Assembly: GCA_021234155.1 (NCBI GenBank)
Contig: JAJEKV010000064.1
Location: 6,076,001-6,140,000 of the forward strand
Length of the DNA: 64,000 nucleotides
Reading direction: 5' to 3'
DNA from: Isoetes taiwanensis
Taxonomy: Eukaryota > Streptophyta > Lycopodiopsida > Isoetales > Isoetaceae
Part shown: piece after piece, positions 32,548 to 45,429 of the stretch
Layout of the letters: each line of letters opens with the position of its first letter
Position numbering within the stretch: the first letter of the stretch is position 1
The notes under the pieces: generated by a model
Told to the model about the DNA's origin: nothing
Seen by the model: only the letters and a program-made list of their open reading frames with translations
Database searches by the model: none
Program-made: the position numbers and the translations under genes

Positions 32548-34152
32548 TGTGGCGCTCCCGAATATATCGACCCTCTGGCGTATACATCACGGGACTTTCC
32601 CCTCCCATGGCGATCATCTCACCATGGCGGGGGCCCTCCGTGCGGTTCGGGCCATCGATGGGATGAGGCCCAAGAAGGACACGAAGGGGTCATTCGGCCC
32701 ACGCCTTCAATGGGACTCCTACGTCGCGGAAGCATGAATACAAGGGTTAGCACACAGCACGAATATACATAAATAACCACCACGAAGGGTGGCGCATCCA
32801 TCCAAAATACCAACGGCATAGAATATGCATCTAATCCTAAGAAAACACCCAAACCCCGGTTCTACCCGGCTCGGACTTCCATGAGGATCGGTGGCCACTG
32901 GGCCTCAAGAGATCAGCAGAGGCCGAAGTCTTGGCATGGCGTTGGCTGGCGTAGAACATTGGCTAGGGTTGTCCACTCCATCCGCCCCTCCCCATTGCAC
33001 ACTTTGCGGATGGGTCAATTCATGCTATGGCTTAAGCTATAGCCTTCCGGAAAGCGGACTTCGGGGCATCACCCTCTGAGCCTACTCGGGTTCATGGCCT
33101 GGTCAGATGAGGCAGGTCGGGGGCGTCCCCTTCGAGAATCCGCAAGGTTCCATGGGTGAGCTAGAGAATACGTGCCCGCATCAGCGACCCCTCGCATCCG
33201 TGCCCGACTTACTCACCCTAAATCTACTCAAAGTGCATGGTGCTCCATACGGATCACACCACTACACCCGAGTGTCGGACCCATGCAGGCCCTCAACGTG
33301 GCCGGGCTATCGGGCCTAGCCCCTTTGTAGGAGTCTCGGGGAGCCTTGTATGCTCATGCAAGACCCCACCCCTCATGTCACCACTTGTGTTCCTTGTGCG
33401 GTGCTAAGCCGGACCATAGCATCTAGGACCCGGTGGGTTCTTGTGCCTGGCTTCTAATGGGACTTTACAGGCTATCTAGGAGCATACTACTATACACGGT
33501 TGAGGCCTCTACCCCCAGTAATCCCCCGTTTGAGTCATATCAAACAAAGAACTAACAATCCATCCTTTGAGTAAGAACCAGAATTGAATATAAAGAGAAC
33601 TTGTTTGTACAATCAAGGGTTAGTTTCTATGATTGAATTACAAAGAGAAAGAGAAAAGACGGACCGCGACCAAGTGTTAACTATAATTCACATAGCCACC
33701 TACCTGAATTCTTACGGCTGGACTCATTCCCATGGGGCCCTCCATCTCTGGCGGTTGAAGATTCAATTTGTGGCTTCCACGAGGGGCGGTATATGGTGGT
33801 TCTCTGCGGGTGGTTGATGGCGCTCGGCTCTGGCCTTACTTGGTCGATCTTGAGGAGTCAATCCCAGGGATAGGGGTCAAGTTGGCATCCAAACTTGGCA
33901 ACCCCCCCATGCTTTGCCTTGTCGATTGGGGCGGTGGCGCCTTCCCAATTGGTAATTATCCTAATTTCCTAGGTTATAGGTGATTATTATTAATGTGTTA
34001 AATTAGCATAGCTAATTTAATCCTTTGTAAGGTAACCCCCTAGGTTGCAATTAAGTTCCCATACCCCCATGGTAGCGTACCTTTAGGGAGTGACGTGCTT
34101 GTATTTGTACGTGTCCCGTATAGTAGACCGTATAAATACGTGGAACGTCACA
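32548..34152 (-). repeat. 5' LTR of the chromovirus
   Basis: 1605 bp direct repeat of 21090-22706, ending at the TCGTT duplication. Confidence 0.92.
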
Positions 34153-34157
34153 TCGTT

Positions 34158-36304
34158 GGCCTCCATCTCTTCTTCCAACAATTGGCATAATTAGCTGGGT
34201 AGACTTGGTTCCTCACTGGGATTGGCTCCCACCAAGTCACCAGAATAGTCTCAAAGTTCTCCTTCTTATCATCCATTTGTGGGTCCTCAGTAGCTAGGCC
34301 CACCCAAGTTGGGCACAACACATCATCAGGGCGTGCCATAATAAACATACCTTTCTTCAAATCTTTGTATGGGTTGAATTCCGGCACAGGTTTGTCCTTC
34401 CAGGGGCCGACATAAGGAGGAGTGATAGTAGCAATTGGCTCTACCACTACAGCTACATGAGGTGGAGCTTGTGCTTGCCTAGTACATGGCCAGAAGTCAT
34501 TATAAGTGCCTTCGTCACTGCTGATGTTCCCGAGTTCTTGCAAGAGTTTCATCCAATATTCAATCGTGGCCGTGAACTGTGCCGAGTAGTTGGCAGTTCC
34601 TGGAGCACCTTTGTTAGACGTTGAACAAGCAACCCAATGCAATATATGCTTGTGGATCTTGTTTCGCAGCGAGGCCAAGGTCCTTCACCGATTTCTTGGG
34701 AGGAAGCGACTTAGGATATCAAGCTGGCATCATGGGCTTCCGTCCTCTTTTTCTTTCCACATTTTTATTCCACCGGCGGGCAACCAATCCGGGTAAGTGG
34801 GTCTAGTTTTGTAATACATGGTGGCCAATCACCATTCATAGCGAATCTGAAAGTTAGAGGGGTGGTATGACTGTCAATCTATCATCCCCATCTGGTATGT
34901 AGCCTTCTATAAAACCCTTCCAATCCGAAACTTTGTCAACAACATAGGGGCGGGTGTATTCAAGTTGCATTTGTGGAATTCATCACGATAGTTACGGCAT
35001 TGTGAGCACCTCGCCTTCTTTAAAGATGTAGAGAAGTTACCAAACAAGGCATCGATATCATCATGTGTGTGGCCGGGCATCATGAACCCTAGCTCAATCT
35101 CTTCAAACACACCAAGATATACTAGGTAAGAAAGATAGGAGAAGACATACCTATTCTTGTTTACGTCGGATCGTTGTCCAAATTTGCAAATAAAGTATCT
35201 TGGCGGAGGGCTTCAATGATGGTCCCTGTTGCACGGGCAAATTAGCGGTATCTTTGGTATTGGATAGTGACAACTTTGACTCCAAGGCGTTGTGTCTCTA
35301 GAATGAGGAGACCCATTTTGGAGCGGATGATTCAGGGCAGCGGCGGTGGCCTCCCGCATACTCGTGCCCCATCTCTAATCTCTTCAAGATGCTATTCAAA
35401 GAACCTACATGGAAGTTAGAGTCATCGGCCATAAGTCCGGGGCAAAGTTTCCATAAGATCCATTCCCATGACCATGAGTCAATGCACCGGTCAATGTCGT
35501 TTTCAGCTTGTCAAGTCTCGAGAGAGACTTTCTGATTGTTGCAATTTTGGAATCATTGTTTTGGCTTGATCCATTTTGTGCGTGAATAATACAAAGATAT
35601 TGGTAGGGATACGTGGGAGTATAATCTCCACGACCCGATCTTGTGTGCGACCACGAGGCTGCTCCGATCTATCGCTCTTCTTTCATCATGCAACATCCTC
35701 CTCTCTCCTTCATCTTTGGTCTTGGTAACCCGTGCGGATCACCTCACATGTATCGCATTTGGAGAATGCAATTTTCTTTCGCGATCTTGGCGTCCGGAAA
35801 CTCGCCTTCCGTTCTATGAAAACACATGGTGATACCTTCTTGCCGATCAATGCCACAACCTCTGCATTAACCTCTTCTAGAATCTTTGGACTTAAGTAAA
35901 CATTGCAGGCAACTTCGACATTCTCTCTTATCCCTCCTCGTTTCTCCCCTTTCACGGTGGGGCAAGGATTCACCGTTCTCCCTCACGAACATGGAAAACA
36001 CGGCCTCACATGCCAGCGTCGAGGGCCGAGGCTTCAAAGGTGCCACGGTTACCATGTTAGGCCTTGCGTGCACCCTCAAGAAATTGGGCCTTCCATTTCG
36101 GATCGCCGACTTTGAGATCCCGAGACCAAGGTACCACGCCCTTTGCATAAGCGAGATTCCCCTGCGACACCGGTCGTCCCACTCTTGACCTTTCATGTTG
36201 TTGGCGAACATGTCATAAACAAAAGTAACCCTATCACTTGATTTCATGGCAAGGAATTCCTTTAGCATGTTAACAACTTGATTCCTAGAGAACCGACACA
36301 ACAC
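34158..36304 (-). pseudogene. DUF7869-like (transposase-like) gene, interrupted by the chromovirus
   Basis: Landmarks in order on the minus strand are: SRNQVVNMLKEFLAM (about 36290); CRRGISLMQRAWYLGLG; FRTPRSRKKIAFSKCDTC (about 35770, a Cys pair as in the zinc-like knuckle of this family); MFEEIELGFMMPGHTHDDID (35110 onward, the GHTHxDID motif); and a C-terminal domain of about 170 residues (34678-34158). The reading frame breaks several times. The order KCxxC then GHTHxDID is seen in DUF7869-type proteins, which I regard as derived from DDE transposases. The gene continues beyond the retroelement to a stop at 21032. The frame breaks may be real decay or base-calling indels, because this region shows CAG/CTG anomalies. 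Confidence 0.55.
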
Positions 36305-37208
36305 CTATTCTTGCAACACAAGGTCCTCCTGTAAGTGAGAATAGCATTACAGTGGTGAGGCGAGCAAGCTTTGGTGGCCTAACAACCTTCCCGGGTTGTC
36401 GGGGAATGAAAAGTGTAATGTCGTTTCTCATAATTTGGGTGCCGATGCTCACGAGCTCCCCGGCTGGACACAATATCTGCTTCTGTTGCGGTCTTTGCGG
36501 TCAATATCTCCGAGACCTTTACTCCGTCAACACGGGCGAGGTCATTGCTCCATCTCACGAGCATCCCGGCCCGGCACACCGCAAGCAACCACAGCAGCGG
36601 ATGTTCACTTCAAAAGGGGAGGAAACCTTCGATTCTGAATACTCCCACAAACTTGAAACCCGGCCGTCACAAAGCGCATCATCGGGGCGATTGAAGATAT
36701 GAATCCCTTTCCGGCAATAATGGAGTCGCATGAGTGCCATATCTCACAATCCTTTTCAAGAAGGGTATATCTTGTCGGCCGGTTGTGTCTCCTTCCCCAC
36801 CATTGTCCATTTGTCTTTTCTTTGGGGGCGTCATTAGCGAGGCGACTCACGAGCATCTTCACTTCTCCACGAGCGAATGAGCCCCGGCTTACGCTATTGT
36901 GGTTGCATCCGGAGTTGGCGGGGAAGGGTATGGTGGCCTTGAACACTTCCTCCACACCTACGCTTCGGTAGTCCTTTCGATATCTCCTTGAAGTGGCATT
37001 GTGTCATTTTGCCCCACAACTCCCTTTGCTACTAGATGTTCATTAAGGAAGAGATACACAACCCGCACAAGGATTTCATTAGTGTTAAAATCGAGTAAGG
37101 AAGGCGAGAAAGCAATGCAAATGACACAGGGGGACTCCCATTCAATGGTTACAAGGACAATAAAATTGGTAGGGTGCCCTTTTTACGTATGAGGTGTTTA
37201 GATTCCCC

Positions 37209-37765
37209 TTGTATAAGGTTAGTATTGGATCAAATGAGTCTCACAATGGGTAGAAAAGAAGGTTCTCACTCTGAAGAGGCCATATCAGCGCTGGAATTGG
37301 GCCCGCCCAATTTGTTAGTGTGGTGGTAGAGGAGCTGTAAAGTAGGCACACACTTTCGGCGTCCCAATTTAGCTCATCACCAAGAGAAAACACATTCGAG
37401 ATCTGGTGGCCCACGGGACAGTTTCACCTATCTGGTCATGTACGAAAAGGGACAATATGGGCGACCCCAATTTGTCCCATTGTTGCAAAATTAGGCCGCC
37501 CAATTTGAACCGAATCGGCGCTTATATAAGGGTATTATTGATGCGGTCCCGGTCTCACAATGGGTACAAAAGAAGGTTGTGGATTACGGCGGGACATATC
37601 ACAAGACAAATTGGGCGCCTACCAATTTGTTAAATGGTGGTTAAAGACCCAAAAGTAGGCGGAGACTCGGCGCCCGCCAATTTAGTTGTCACCAAGATAA
37701 AACACCTTCGAGATCTGGTTTGCCCATCCCAAGCGGTTTCACCTACCTGGTCACCTACACATACA
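37209..37765. repeat. Tandem pair of about 240 bp modules with palindromes
   Basis: 37209-37450 and 37519-37765 are diverged direct copies. Both hold 'gtctcacaatgggta', 'aaaagaaggtt', two cores of the AAATTGGGCGCCCAATTT type, 'cttcgagatctggt' and 'tttcacctacctggtca' in the same order. No coding potential. Confidence 0.7.
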
Positions 37766-38002
37766 CACTAAGAGAACTAAGGAGGCAGACACTAACTGGA
37801 ATTTATCATTGAGCTCCCAAAACAAATACAATCGAGCATTGGAAGGGCCTGACTACAAACAAGGGTTAATGGAGAAAATAGCGGGCACACAAATCGCATG
37901 ACAATTTCGTGGAAAAGGGCGGTGCATCGAAATTTAGAGTTTATGTAAATGTGACAGTAACCAGGTGAATGAGGAGGAGTAAATCAAGGGTCAAGCCATC
38001 GA

Positions 38003-38085
38003 AAAGGCGTGAATGGAAAGGTGTGAATGAACAGGCGTGCTTGAAGAGGTGCGAATGAACAGCCGTGAATGGAAAGGCGTGATTG
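38003..38085. repeat. Short minisatellite of 'aggcgtgaatgga'-type units
   Basis: Five or six imperfect tandem units alternating 'aggcgtgaatggaa' and 'aggtgcgaatgaac'. Confidence 0.6.
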
Positions 38086-38875
38086 ATAAAATCGGGTCAC
38101 ATCACATTTGCGGCAATTACACATCGGGTATGGCGAATTTAAGCGTGGAGCAGCACAAACCTTTGGAGATCTCGTGGCCATGAATATGAATCGCTGAAGA
38201 TGTTTGCGTCTTGTAGAAAAGATAGTAGCCAAACAAGGCCTTTGCCGCGAAAAAACAACAGGTTTGAAGCGCATTTACATTTAAACATGAATTCCCCAAA
38301 ATTTGAATGTAATTTCCCCAATTTTTAAAGTTAAATGTCCCACCTAATTTGAAATAATGTGTCCGTCCCTAACTTTGAAACACGAAGTTCCGCCTAAAGC
38401 ACGTCGCGACCGTGCATGACTTCGAATTAATTTTGGGCGGGCTTTAAATGACAGATTTGAAATTCAAAAATCCAGCACTCATTATTAAGGTCCACAATTA
38501 ATTCCTCACGCTCGAAGCCATCAGCGGTCCATTTTATTTCAAAGGGCCAAGCGCTTACATGCCGCGACACTTGTCTTAAGCCCCAAGAGAGGTCCATAAC
38601 CCTTTAAAAGCCCCTCATTCTCCTCATTTGCAAATTTAGAAAATTACGTTGCTTCTTTGGCGCTTTGTGCTCCCTAAAACACTTGTCGCCTTCATATTTC
38701 TTAGCCACGAAAGTCGTTCTCAGCCCGCACTATACTCCCGAACCAGGTTTGTCGGCCGGATCGAGCTCTTAGCCTTTGTGTCTCGGTAAAGCTTGTGCGC
38801 CATCACTGTTGGCGCCTTCCTCTGCGCATTGACCTATCGCTGGGTACCCACGTACCAAGGAATTCTAGCGATTGA

Positions 38876-41800
38876 TGGCATCTCGCCCCACCACCGGTGG
38901 CAAAGGTAAGGTGGACTACTTTCTAAATATAAACTTGGCTTGCCCGATTAAGTATCCGCTATAACATCTCCGACATATGAACATCTTCTAGATGCCTCAC
39001 TTTGGTCCCCCACAGATGCATACACGTATGCGAGTCAATAGAGGGCACCCAATTGCTTCCCTTAGAGTGTTTCATTTTGCAAAACATTGGACTTTTTCCC
39101 TAACACCAACGTGGGGCGGGGCCCAATTTACTTATCCCTCACACCAATGTGGGCGGGCGCCCGGTTTGCCTATCCGACACCACCAAAGTGGGCGGGCCTT
39201 GGTTTGCCTATCGGGAAACCGCGACTACCTTGGATGGTAGACTTGAGTCGGGACTAAATTGGGCAAGGTAGTCTACGTGCTCTCCGGGATAGGCAAATTG
39301 TCCATACTTTGGTGTGAGGGATAAAATAAATTGGTAGGCCAATTTAGTATATCGCGTAGGGATCACGGCAAAATTGGGCGGCCCAATTTGGCCCCAATGG
39401 ATCTAATCGTCTCCTCGGACTCAAGGCTCACCATGAGTTGGTAGAGCAAATTGGGCCGGCCCAATTTGGTGTCTTGTGGGGATCCGGGGCAAATTGGTGG
39501 CCCAATTTGCCTCCATCGGACAACAGACCTCTTCAGCCCCAAGTCTCCCAAGTACTAACACTACTTTCCGGATTCTGCGAGGAATTAATATGGCCTTGAA
39601 CAAAGCAGGTGCTTTCGGGTTCCGTCTGGGACCCAAATTTGCAGAGGCTATTGCAATAGAGAATGCAAAAACGGAAGAAGAGAAAGAACTTTCTTTGGCA
39701 TCCGTGTTGTGCCCCATGAAATTTTGGCGGTTCTTTGAGGAATGGGTCCGGTGCATAGAGATAGGGAATATTCATCACGGGTCCCGGACAAACCACCTCA
39801 AGGATCTTACGCTTTTCTTTGGCAAGATAGAGGCGGGAAAAAAATTCGGCGGTATCGTCATCGACATGGAGGTCTCGCCGAGAACAATGATGACTTCCTC
39901 ATCGGCGTTGAAGACACCGTAGATCGGACTTTTGTCCGTTATAAAGTTCCACTATCTAAGTCTGAGCCATGTATGATGAGCATAAGTATAAAGGAAAGCC
40001 CACATTCTTGCGCTTCGAGAAAGGATGGGCCCCGGACTCATATGAAAGTTTAGAGCTTCGGGCATCAAATCAAGAACCGATATTTTGGATGGCTACTATT
40101 TGTCGGGCAGTGGATATTAGAGCACAAACGAGCAGTCGAAAGCATTCCACGAGTATCGGGGGCAAAACCAACCTAAAGTGTATGCGATACTAAGTGGCTT
40201 AAGTCTAGATACAAGAAAGGTGAGGCGGCACAAAAGCCCCCGGGGCGGCAAAAATGGAGCCCGATACGCCGATCAAGAAGAAGAGGACACACCGCTAAGG
40301 CTATTCACCGTAAAATTTTGCCACTAAACTTATATTCGATTGGAATGAAGAGAACATCAAAGGTCGCCCGTCTGCGAAAAGAGAAGAGGGACCAGCCGTC
40401 GAAGAGGAACCCCTAAAGCGCATGGGAAAAGATTTAGGTGGTCCGTCGAAGAAGCATAAGCGGGCGTGTTATCACAGAGCCCAAAAACTTGGAGAGGGAG
40501 TCCTTGTCTTCTTCTTCATCGAAGAACCGGAGAGTAGCCCGCAGGTCGTGAAGTTCACTCCATCGGTGGCGGCGTCACTCGGGAGAGCGGACATGAGTTG
40601 TCACAAAGCGCCATAGCAAGCATCAAGCACGGGGAGAGAATCTACCCTCACGGGGGTGGGCTTGAGATTGAAGTCGATGTGTTCAAGATGCATAAAGCCC
40701 CAAAAATATGACTTGTAGGGTCATAAGTCGAACACTTGGACACTCTCTGAATCGTTTATCGACCATCGGATGCACCCTCCCCGTCGCTGATGTCGTCTTG
40801 GATTCGATCCATAGACGAGGCGAGCAATCAAGTGGAAGAAGTCGGGAGGATCGCGCAAAATGCGAGAATCTTGGATTGTTAATGGCAACCATACGACCAC
40901 GGTTGCTCAACCGCTTGTCACACAAGCTTTGGCATGGCCTCTGAAAGGAAGCACTTGGCGAAACCGATATTCTTTTCTATGCCAAAAGAAATCTGCCGAA
41001 GTCTGGCGAGGAAATCTCCGACAATCGAATACGTTAGGTGTAAGCCGGAGAATAATGACATAACAAAGAAGACTATACGAGGAAGTATTTTTGAAGAAAT
41101 TCAGCAGCTTAACCCAATTGGGCATTCTACGGGGAAGCCTAAGAAGGGCAAAGCGGGCACTCCGTCGATTGGGCGTATTACGTAAGTGCACTACCACCAT
41201 TACTAGTTCACGCTATCCACAAGTTGAAATTGAAGTAGCCAATTTCAACTGTTATTTGCACTCTTTTCAAATTAGGGCGCCCAATTTCGAACATTTTGCA
41301 AATAGGGCTAAGCCCAATTCGAAACGTTCAGGGAAATTGAGGCGCCCAATCACAAGTGTCGGATGATCCGAAATAGGCGCCCAATTTGGGTCGTAAACTA
41401 GATGCAAAGCAAATTAAGATGATGTGTATCGCCTTTATCTGGTGCCTTCTTTGTCATCTGCGCGGATTGGAAAGCCATGGCGCCGCCAAGCGATTAAGAA
41501 GTCAACTATGCGTGACTACGACTACTTTGTATATCTTGACGACGAAGTCGTGGAATATGTGCACGAAGTTGCCCGGTTATTCTACGAACCGGTTGAAGGG
41601 CGAAGGGAGAAAAATTGAGGTGAAGGATAGGCTTAGACTTTTCACCAATAATTCACGTAAGCCCATTAAAGTCCATGCATCCTCTAGATCTGCAAAGGCT
41701 GCTTGAAGGAGATCAAGGATGGCACCACATTCTGAAGGGAAGCAAGGATTATCTTGGGAGGCGCACTATGAAAGTCGAGCCGGTGGTGAAGAAGATTGGA

Positions 41801-43465
41801 ACAATGGAGGCGGGCCCTTGTCGGATACATGAAGGAAGTGAAGAAACTTCCTTTTCAAGACATGGCTGCCTTGAGGCAAGCTCACCCCATATTCACGGAG
41901 AAATCGATGCTTATGTTCGCCAGTAGCATCGGTGGATGGGCGAAGGGCGCAAAGAGATGGAGAAGGAAAGCTTTCAGGAGTCCCTCTACAAACAAAGTAG
42001 AAGCGAAATATCTTCTAGGGCCGGTTGAGGAGGGTGGCAAACCTTTCAAGTGTTTCCACGTTAGTCCGGTAGGTTTGTGCGTGGGCGTGGTAAACACCGC
42101 CCGCTTCATTGGATCGACTTGGATATCTGAAGAAATGGCCAAAGGAAGATTATGAAAAATTCCTTGACCAGCTAAGCGATGGCGGACCAGCGGCTTTCTT
42201 GGGTAGCTATATTTATTACCCGGACCGCCTCAATGAGTGCCTATCGCCATGAAGACAATAGGCGGTGGCGGTAGTGTTTGGGTTGGTTCCTACCAGGACC
42301 CCGGCGAGCTGCGACTACCTCTAGAGTTCGAGAGTTGCAATGTCTTGTCACCGCTAATGTATGTTGCGAGAGACGCGGCGGCTATGCCATCGATCTGCGG
42401 GAAATAAATATTTGCTTAGCCAATTCCGACCATCAAAGCAATATGCTAAGTTTCCCAAGCATTTCACGAGAAAAAGCGGGACATCGAAAAGAATTTGCAC
42501 GATCCGCGTGTGTGCGGCGGGTATGCATTTTAAATTGGGCGCCCAAATTTGCTTGTTGACTATCAATGTTTCTAACATTTGTTTTCCGTCACGGCTTATT
42601 GGTTGTATCGACCTTGAATGCGACAAAGGGTGCGGCGGTGGGGGAGAATCTTGGTGCAAAATCGGTTGGAAAGTAGGGCGTGCACCTATCTAGTCTGAGA
42701 AGTTGATCTTTGGAAGGTTGCACTTTGTTCTCGACTTCTTTTCGGTGGTGCTTTTAGCCGAAGCGGCGGTGTCGCGAGGGCTATAAAACATTGTCTTTTG
42801 AGGCGAGGCGAAGCTGGAAATTAAGCTTGTCTGAGATATTGAGCAACTTCGATGTCATGTTAGGCGAGAAAAAATCAAGAGCTCGGGCACTCTGAGAAGA
42901 TAAAAGAGGGAAAGAAGAAGGCCTCTACTTCCAAAAATGCTCCTCGACCTCGACTTCACGCCCAGAGACACCTTGTCCATTCTCGTCTACAACCATAAGC
43001 GAAGTGCAATCAGTTCAGAGGCGGGACAAAGCGCGATTCAAGTCTGACTCAAAAGGGCGTGCCCCTAGGCTCTCGGGATTTGGAACTATTTAGGAGAAGA
43101 AAAAAACAACATCAACGCTGGCGGGGGGGGGGGGCCGGTGAATACTCGGGGACATGATTGAGGCGACCTCAAAGTTCGAGGAAGAGGTTGCTAGGGAGCC
43201 TGACTCTGTCGTTGTCATGGAAACACAGGAAGGGGACAATCAGGATGGAGAGGATGTGGTCCCCAACACGATGAGCAGTCAAGATGTAGAGGAAGAGGTG
43301 GCGAACACAGAAGACAATCAAGGTGCACATGATGAGAATGAGGAACTGGGGCCCGAAGATTTTATGCAAAGAATGGAATTGATCAAAGAGGCAGCACAAC
43401 AACCTCAGCCCCAGCATGGAGAACCCAGTAGGGATCATTCGGAAGATGTGCCTCCAGACGAATGA
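38876..43465 (+). pseudogene. Broken plus-strand gene of unknown function with acidic C-terminal part
   Basis: A start ATG at 38876 reads MASRPTTGGK and meets a donor (AAAG|GTAAGG). Protein-like stretches then follow on the plus strand: about 39560-39840 (NKAGAFGFRLGPKFAEAIAI, KFWRFFEEWVRCIEIGNIHH); 41424-41618 (MRDYDYFVYLDDEVVEYVHE); 41796-42155 (WRRALVGYMKEVKKLPFQDM, PFKCFHVSPVGLCVGVVNTA); about 42160-42240 (FLGSYIYYPDRLNECLSP); and an acidic tail at 43154-43465. Stretches are in different frames. A TTTAAAA box precedes it near 38602. Grouping them as one gene is inference. No family is recognised. Palindrome copies sit inside and around it, so it may be the cargo of a transposon. Confidence 0.4.
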
Positions 43466-44829
43466 GCGACTTATGATTTGAAAATACGTGAAATATGTTA
43501 ATAACAATTGTTCATACTTCTTTTTCAGAAATGATAACGTTGCACTCATTTCCTTGTCTTAAATTTCTCTAGTTTACTTTGCTAACCAAATTGGGCGCCC
43601 GCCGAATTTGGCTAACCCTTACAAACTATAGCCTTTTATTAAATTTATTTGACTTCGCTATCCTCCGCAGTAAATTGGGCGGGCGCCCAATTTACTGGCA
43701 GAGTAAGCGCCATCAAACATGAAGTGAAGTGGAGCTGCAGAAACAGTGGAGATCAAAGAGCAGACCCTCAGGAATTACTCAGGTACGTTACATTATATAA
43801 TATTGACTATGCTTATTACATCCTTACGACATTATTATATCCTTGTCAGGTACATTAACATATCCGAGTGTACAAAGAGTCACTGCGTCGTCAACGCCTT
43901 TGCCAAAGCGATGCCATTCAAACTCAAAGATCTGGCGTCGGGGAAGCCAATACAGTGGACCACAACACGAGTGAGCTTCACGCAATTACTCGCAGTCCAT
44001 CTGCTTTGGACTGGAGCCATGGATCAAGACTAACACCGTCATATAGCAGCGGCAAATATCGTTGTAACTCAAGTAGCACTTGAAGGATCGGATGTTCTCC
44101 CACGATCCGGCAAAGGAAGCCATGAGAGATGAATGCGATGGAGCTGCTTTTATAGCGTGAGAAATTATTGATGTCAATTATTGGCGTACATACTAGCTAA
44201 GCAGGTAACCGTGTATAAGGTACACCTATACACCACCATCGCTGAAATTGGGCGGCCCAATTTCGCGCATCATCGATATGAGCATTCAAGGGCAAAGTGG
44301 GCTGCCCAATTTCACGCGGGACATGTTGGACAAGTTGCACATATAGAAGACAAGTTGTACTAATACTTTATCTCATAGATGATTCTGATCCCGATTACAA
44401 CAAGATGACAAAGCGTTCATTTAGGGGGACTCTTACGAGTCATTTTCACGAGCACCCCAAATGATCTTCTCTATCATGTACATTTGATGCTCTCTATTCC
44501 ATATCGGATGGATGATAGCGTCGAAGGGATCGGGATAATGGCGAGGATTTAGAAGCGGCGTGGTCATCCGGTCTTCCATGGGTATCTCTGCTTCGCGGAC
44601 CTTTGCTTGAAGTTTTTAGTGATTCATCTTGCGGTTGATGGAATCACGTTCGGGACATGAGCCGAGACCACATGGCTAGGCGAAGGCCAAATTTGATGGT
44701 CAAAATTGGTTTGAGATATATTTATACCCACAATCATTATTGAAGGTATTATGCGCCAAAGATTATTGGATGTACACCGTATATACAACCAATAATCTTT
44801 TACGATGAGTCATCAATAATTCCTTGGCT

Positions 44830-44837
44830 ATAAATAT
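44830..44837 (+). promoter_or_regulatory. TATA box (TATAAATA) of the small gene
   Basis: A consensus TATAAATA lies 38 bp upstream of the ATG at 44875, with a C/A-rich leader between. Confidence 0.55.
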
Positions 44838-44874
44838 AGGCTGCATTCGACGCCACAACACATTCCGGCTGCCA

Positions 44875-45109
44875 TGTCTGCGCCATCTTCCACGGGCCCC
44901 ATGTTGACACCCTTACTTGCCTTATGACCTATGACGATCTTTATGCCTGCGAGTTGAAAGGGATCTCTCTCGATCCCTGGCTGTATGGTATAGCTACTGG
45001 TCGAAAGAAAGACTCCCCCGGCGAGTATCATGTTACTATCCATATTGTGTGGGTTCCGGAGCGCGAGGCTTTTGAGATTAATAGAATCACCAATAATTAC
45101 AATCTATGA
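44875..45109 (+). CDS. Small gene of about 75-80 codons, unknown
   Basis: From the ATG at 44875 the frame reads MSAPSSTGPMLTPLLAL and stops. One base away, from 44924, MTYDDLYACELKGISLDPWL continues as TGRKKDSPGEYHVTIHIVWV to a stop at 45107-45109. The two stretches look like one compact soluble protein with a one-base discrepancy. The TATA box and short leader support a transcribed unit. No family is recognised. It lies inside the palindrome field. Confidence 0.4.
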
Positions 45110-45429
45110 CTCATGTATTTCATAACTTTATATGATATGATGATGTAACCGTGTTGTGCATGATTACATTGTTATGTTTGATTTGTTATCTTGGTTACGA
45201 TCTCGTTTTCTCGTTTTCCTTTTGCACGCAAAGAAGAAGGAAAGTGGGCGGCGCCCAATTTTCCTGAAAGTGGAAGCCTTCATGAAACTACCTTGAGCCA
45301 TCCCGAAGGGCAAAGTCGGCGGCCGCCCAGTTTCTGGAGGAGACTATTCCCGAAAGAAAATGGGCGGGCGCCCAATTTCCTCTGGAAGGAAAGTGGGCGG
45401 GCGCCCAATTTCCTCAGGAGGCCTCCATG

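Larger units (their letters stand above)
21085..34157 (-). mobile_element. Ty3/Gypsy chromovirus, full-length but broken fossil
   Basis: Two direct LTRs (21090-22706 and 32548-34152) begin TG and end CA with short inverted ends (TGTGACG/CGTCACA on the left copy). They are flanked by the same five bases, TCGTT, at 21085-21089 and 34153-34157. On the minus strand the order is 5' LTR, primer-site-like sequence, a long leader with extra ORFs, gag, protease, RT-RNase H, integrase, chromodomain, polypurine tract and 3' LTR. This is the Ty3/Gypsy chromovirus layout. The frames carry several breaks. The perfect target duplication and similar LTRs point to a fairly young insertion. Confidence 0.93.
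37290..45411. repeat. Field of dispersed AAATTGGGCGCCCAATTT-type palindromes
   Basis: At least twenty copies of a palindrome with constant arms AAATTGGGC/GCCCAATTT and a core that varies by 0-4 bp. Examples are 39371-39389, 39448-39467, 41269-41287, 42532-42550, 43672-43693, 44245-44263, 45357-45378 and 45391-45411. More degenerate copies lie at 37290-37700 and 39110-39210. Spacing is irregular (30 bp to over 1 kb), so it is not a satellite or a CRISPR array. Copies lie in and around the broken plus-strand gene. They may be subterminal protein-binding sites of a DNA transposon. Confidence 0.8.

Noticed and set aside
43169-43549. Minus-strand hydrophobic frame opposite the acidic segment
   Set aside because: It is the complement shadow of the acidic plus-strand frame.
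37290-45411. CRISPR array
   Set aside because: Repeats are perfect palindromes with irregular spacing from tens of bases to over a kilobase, in a eukaryotic context; there are no uniform spacers or cas genes.
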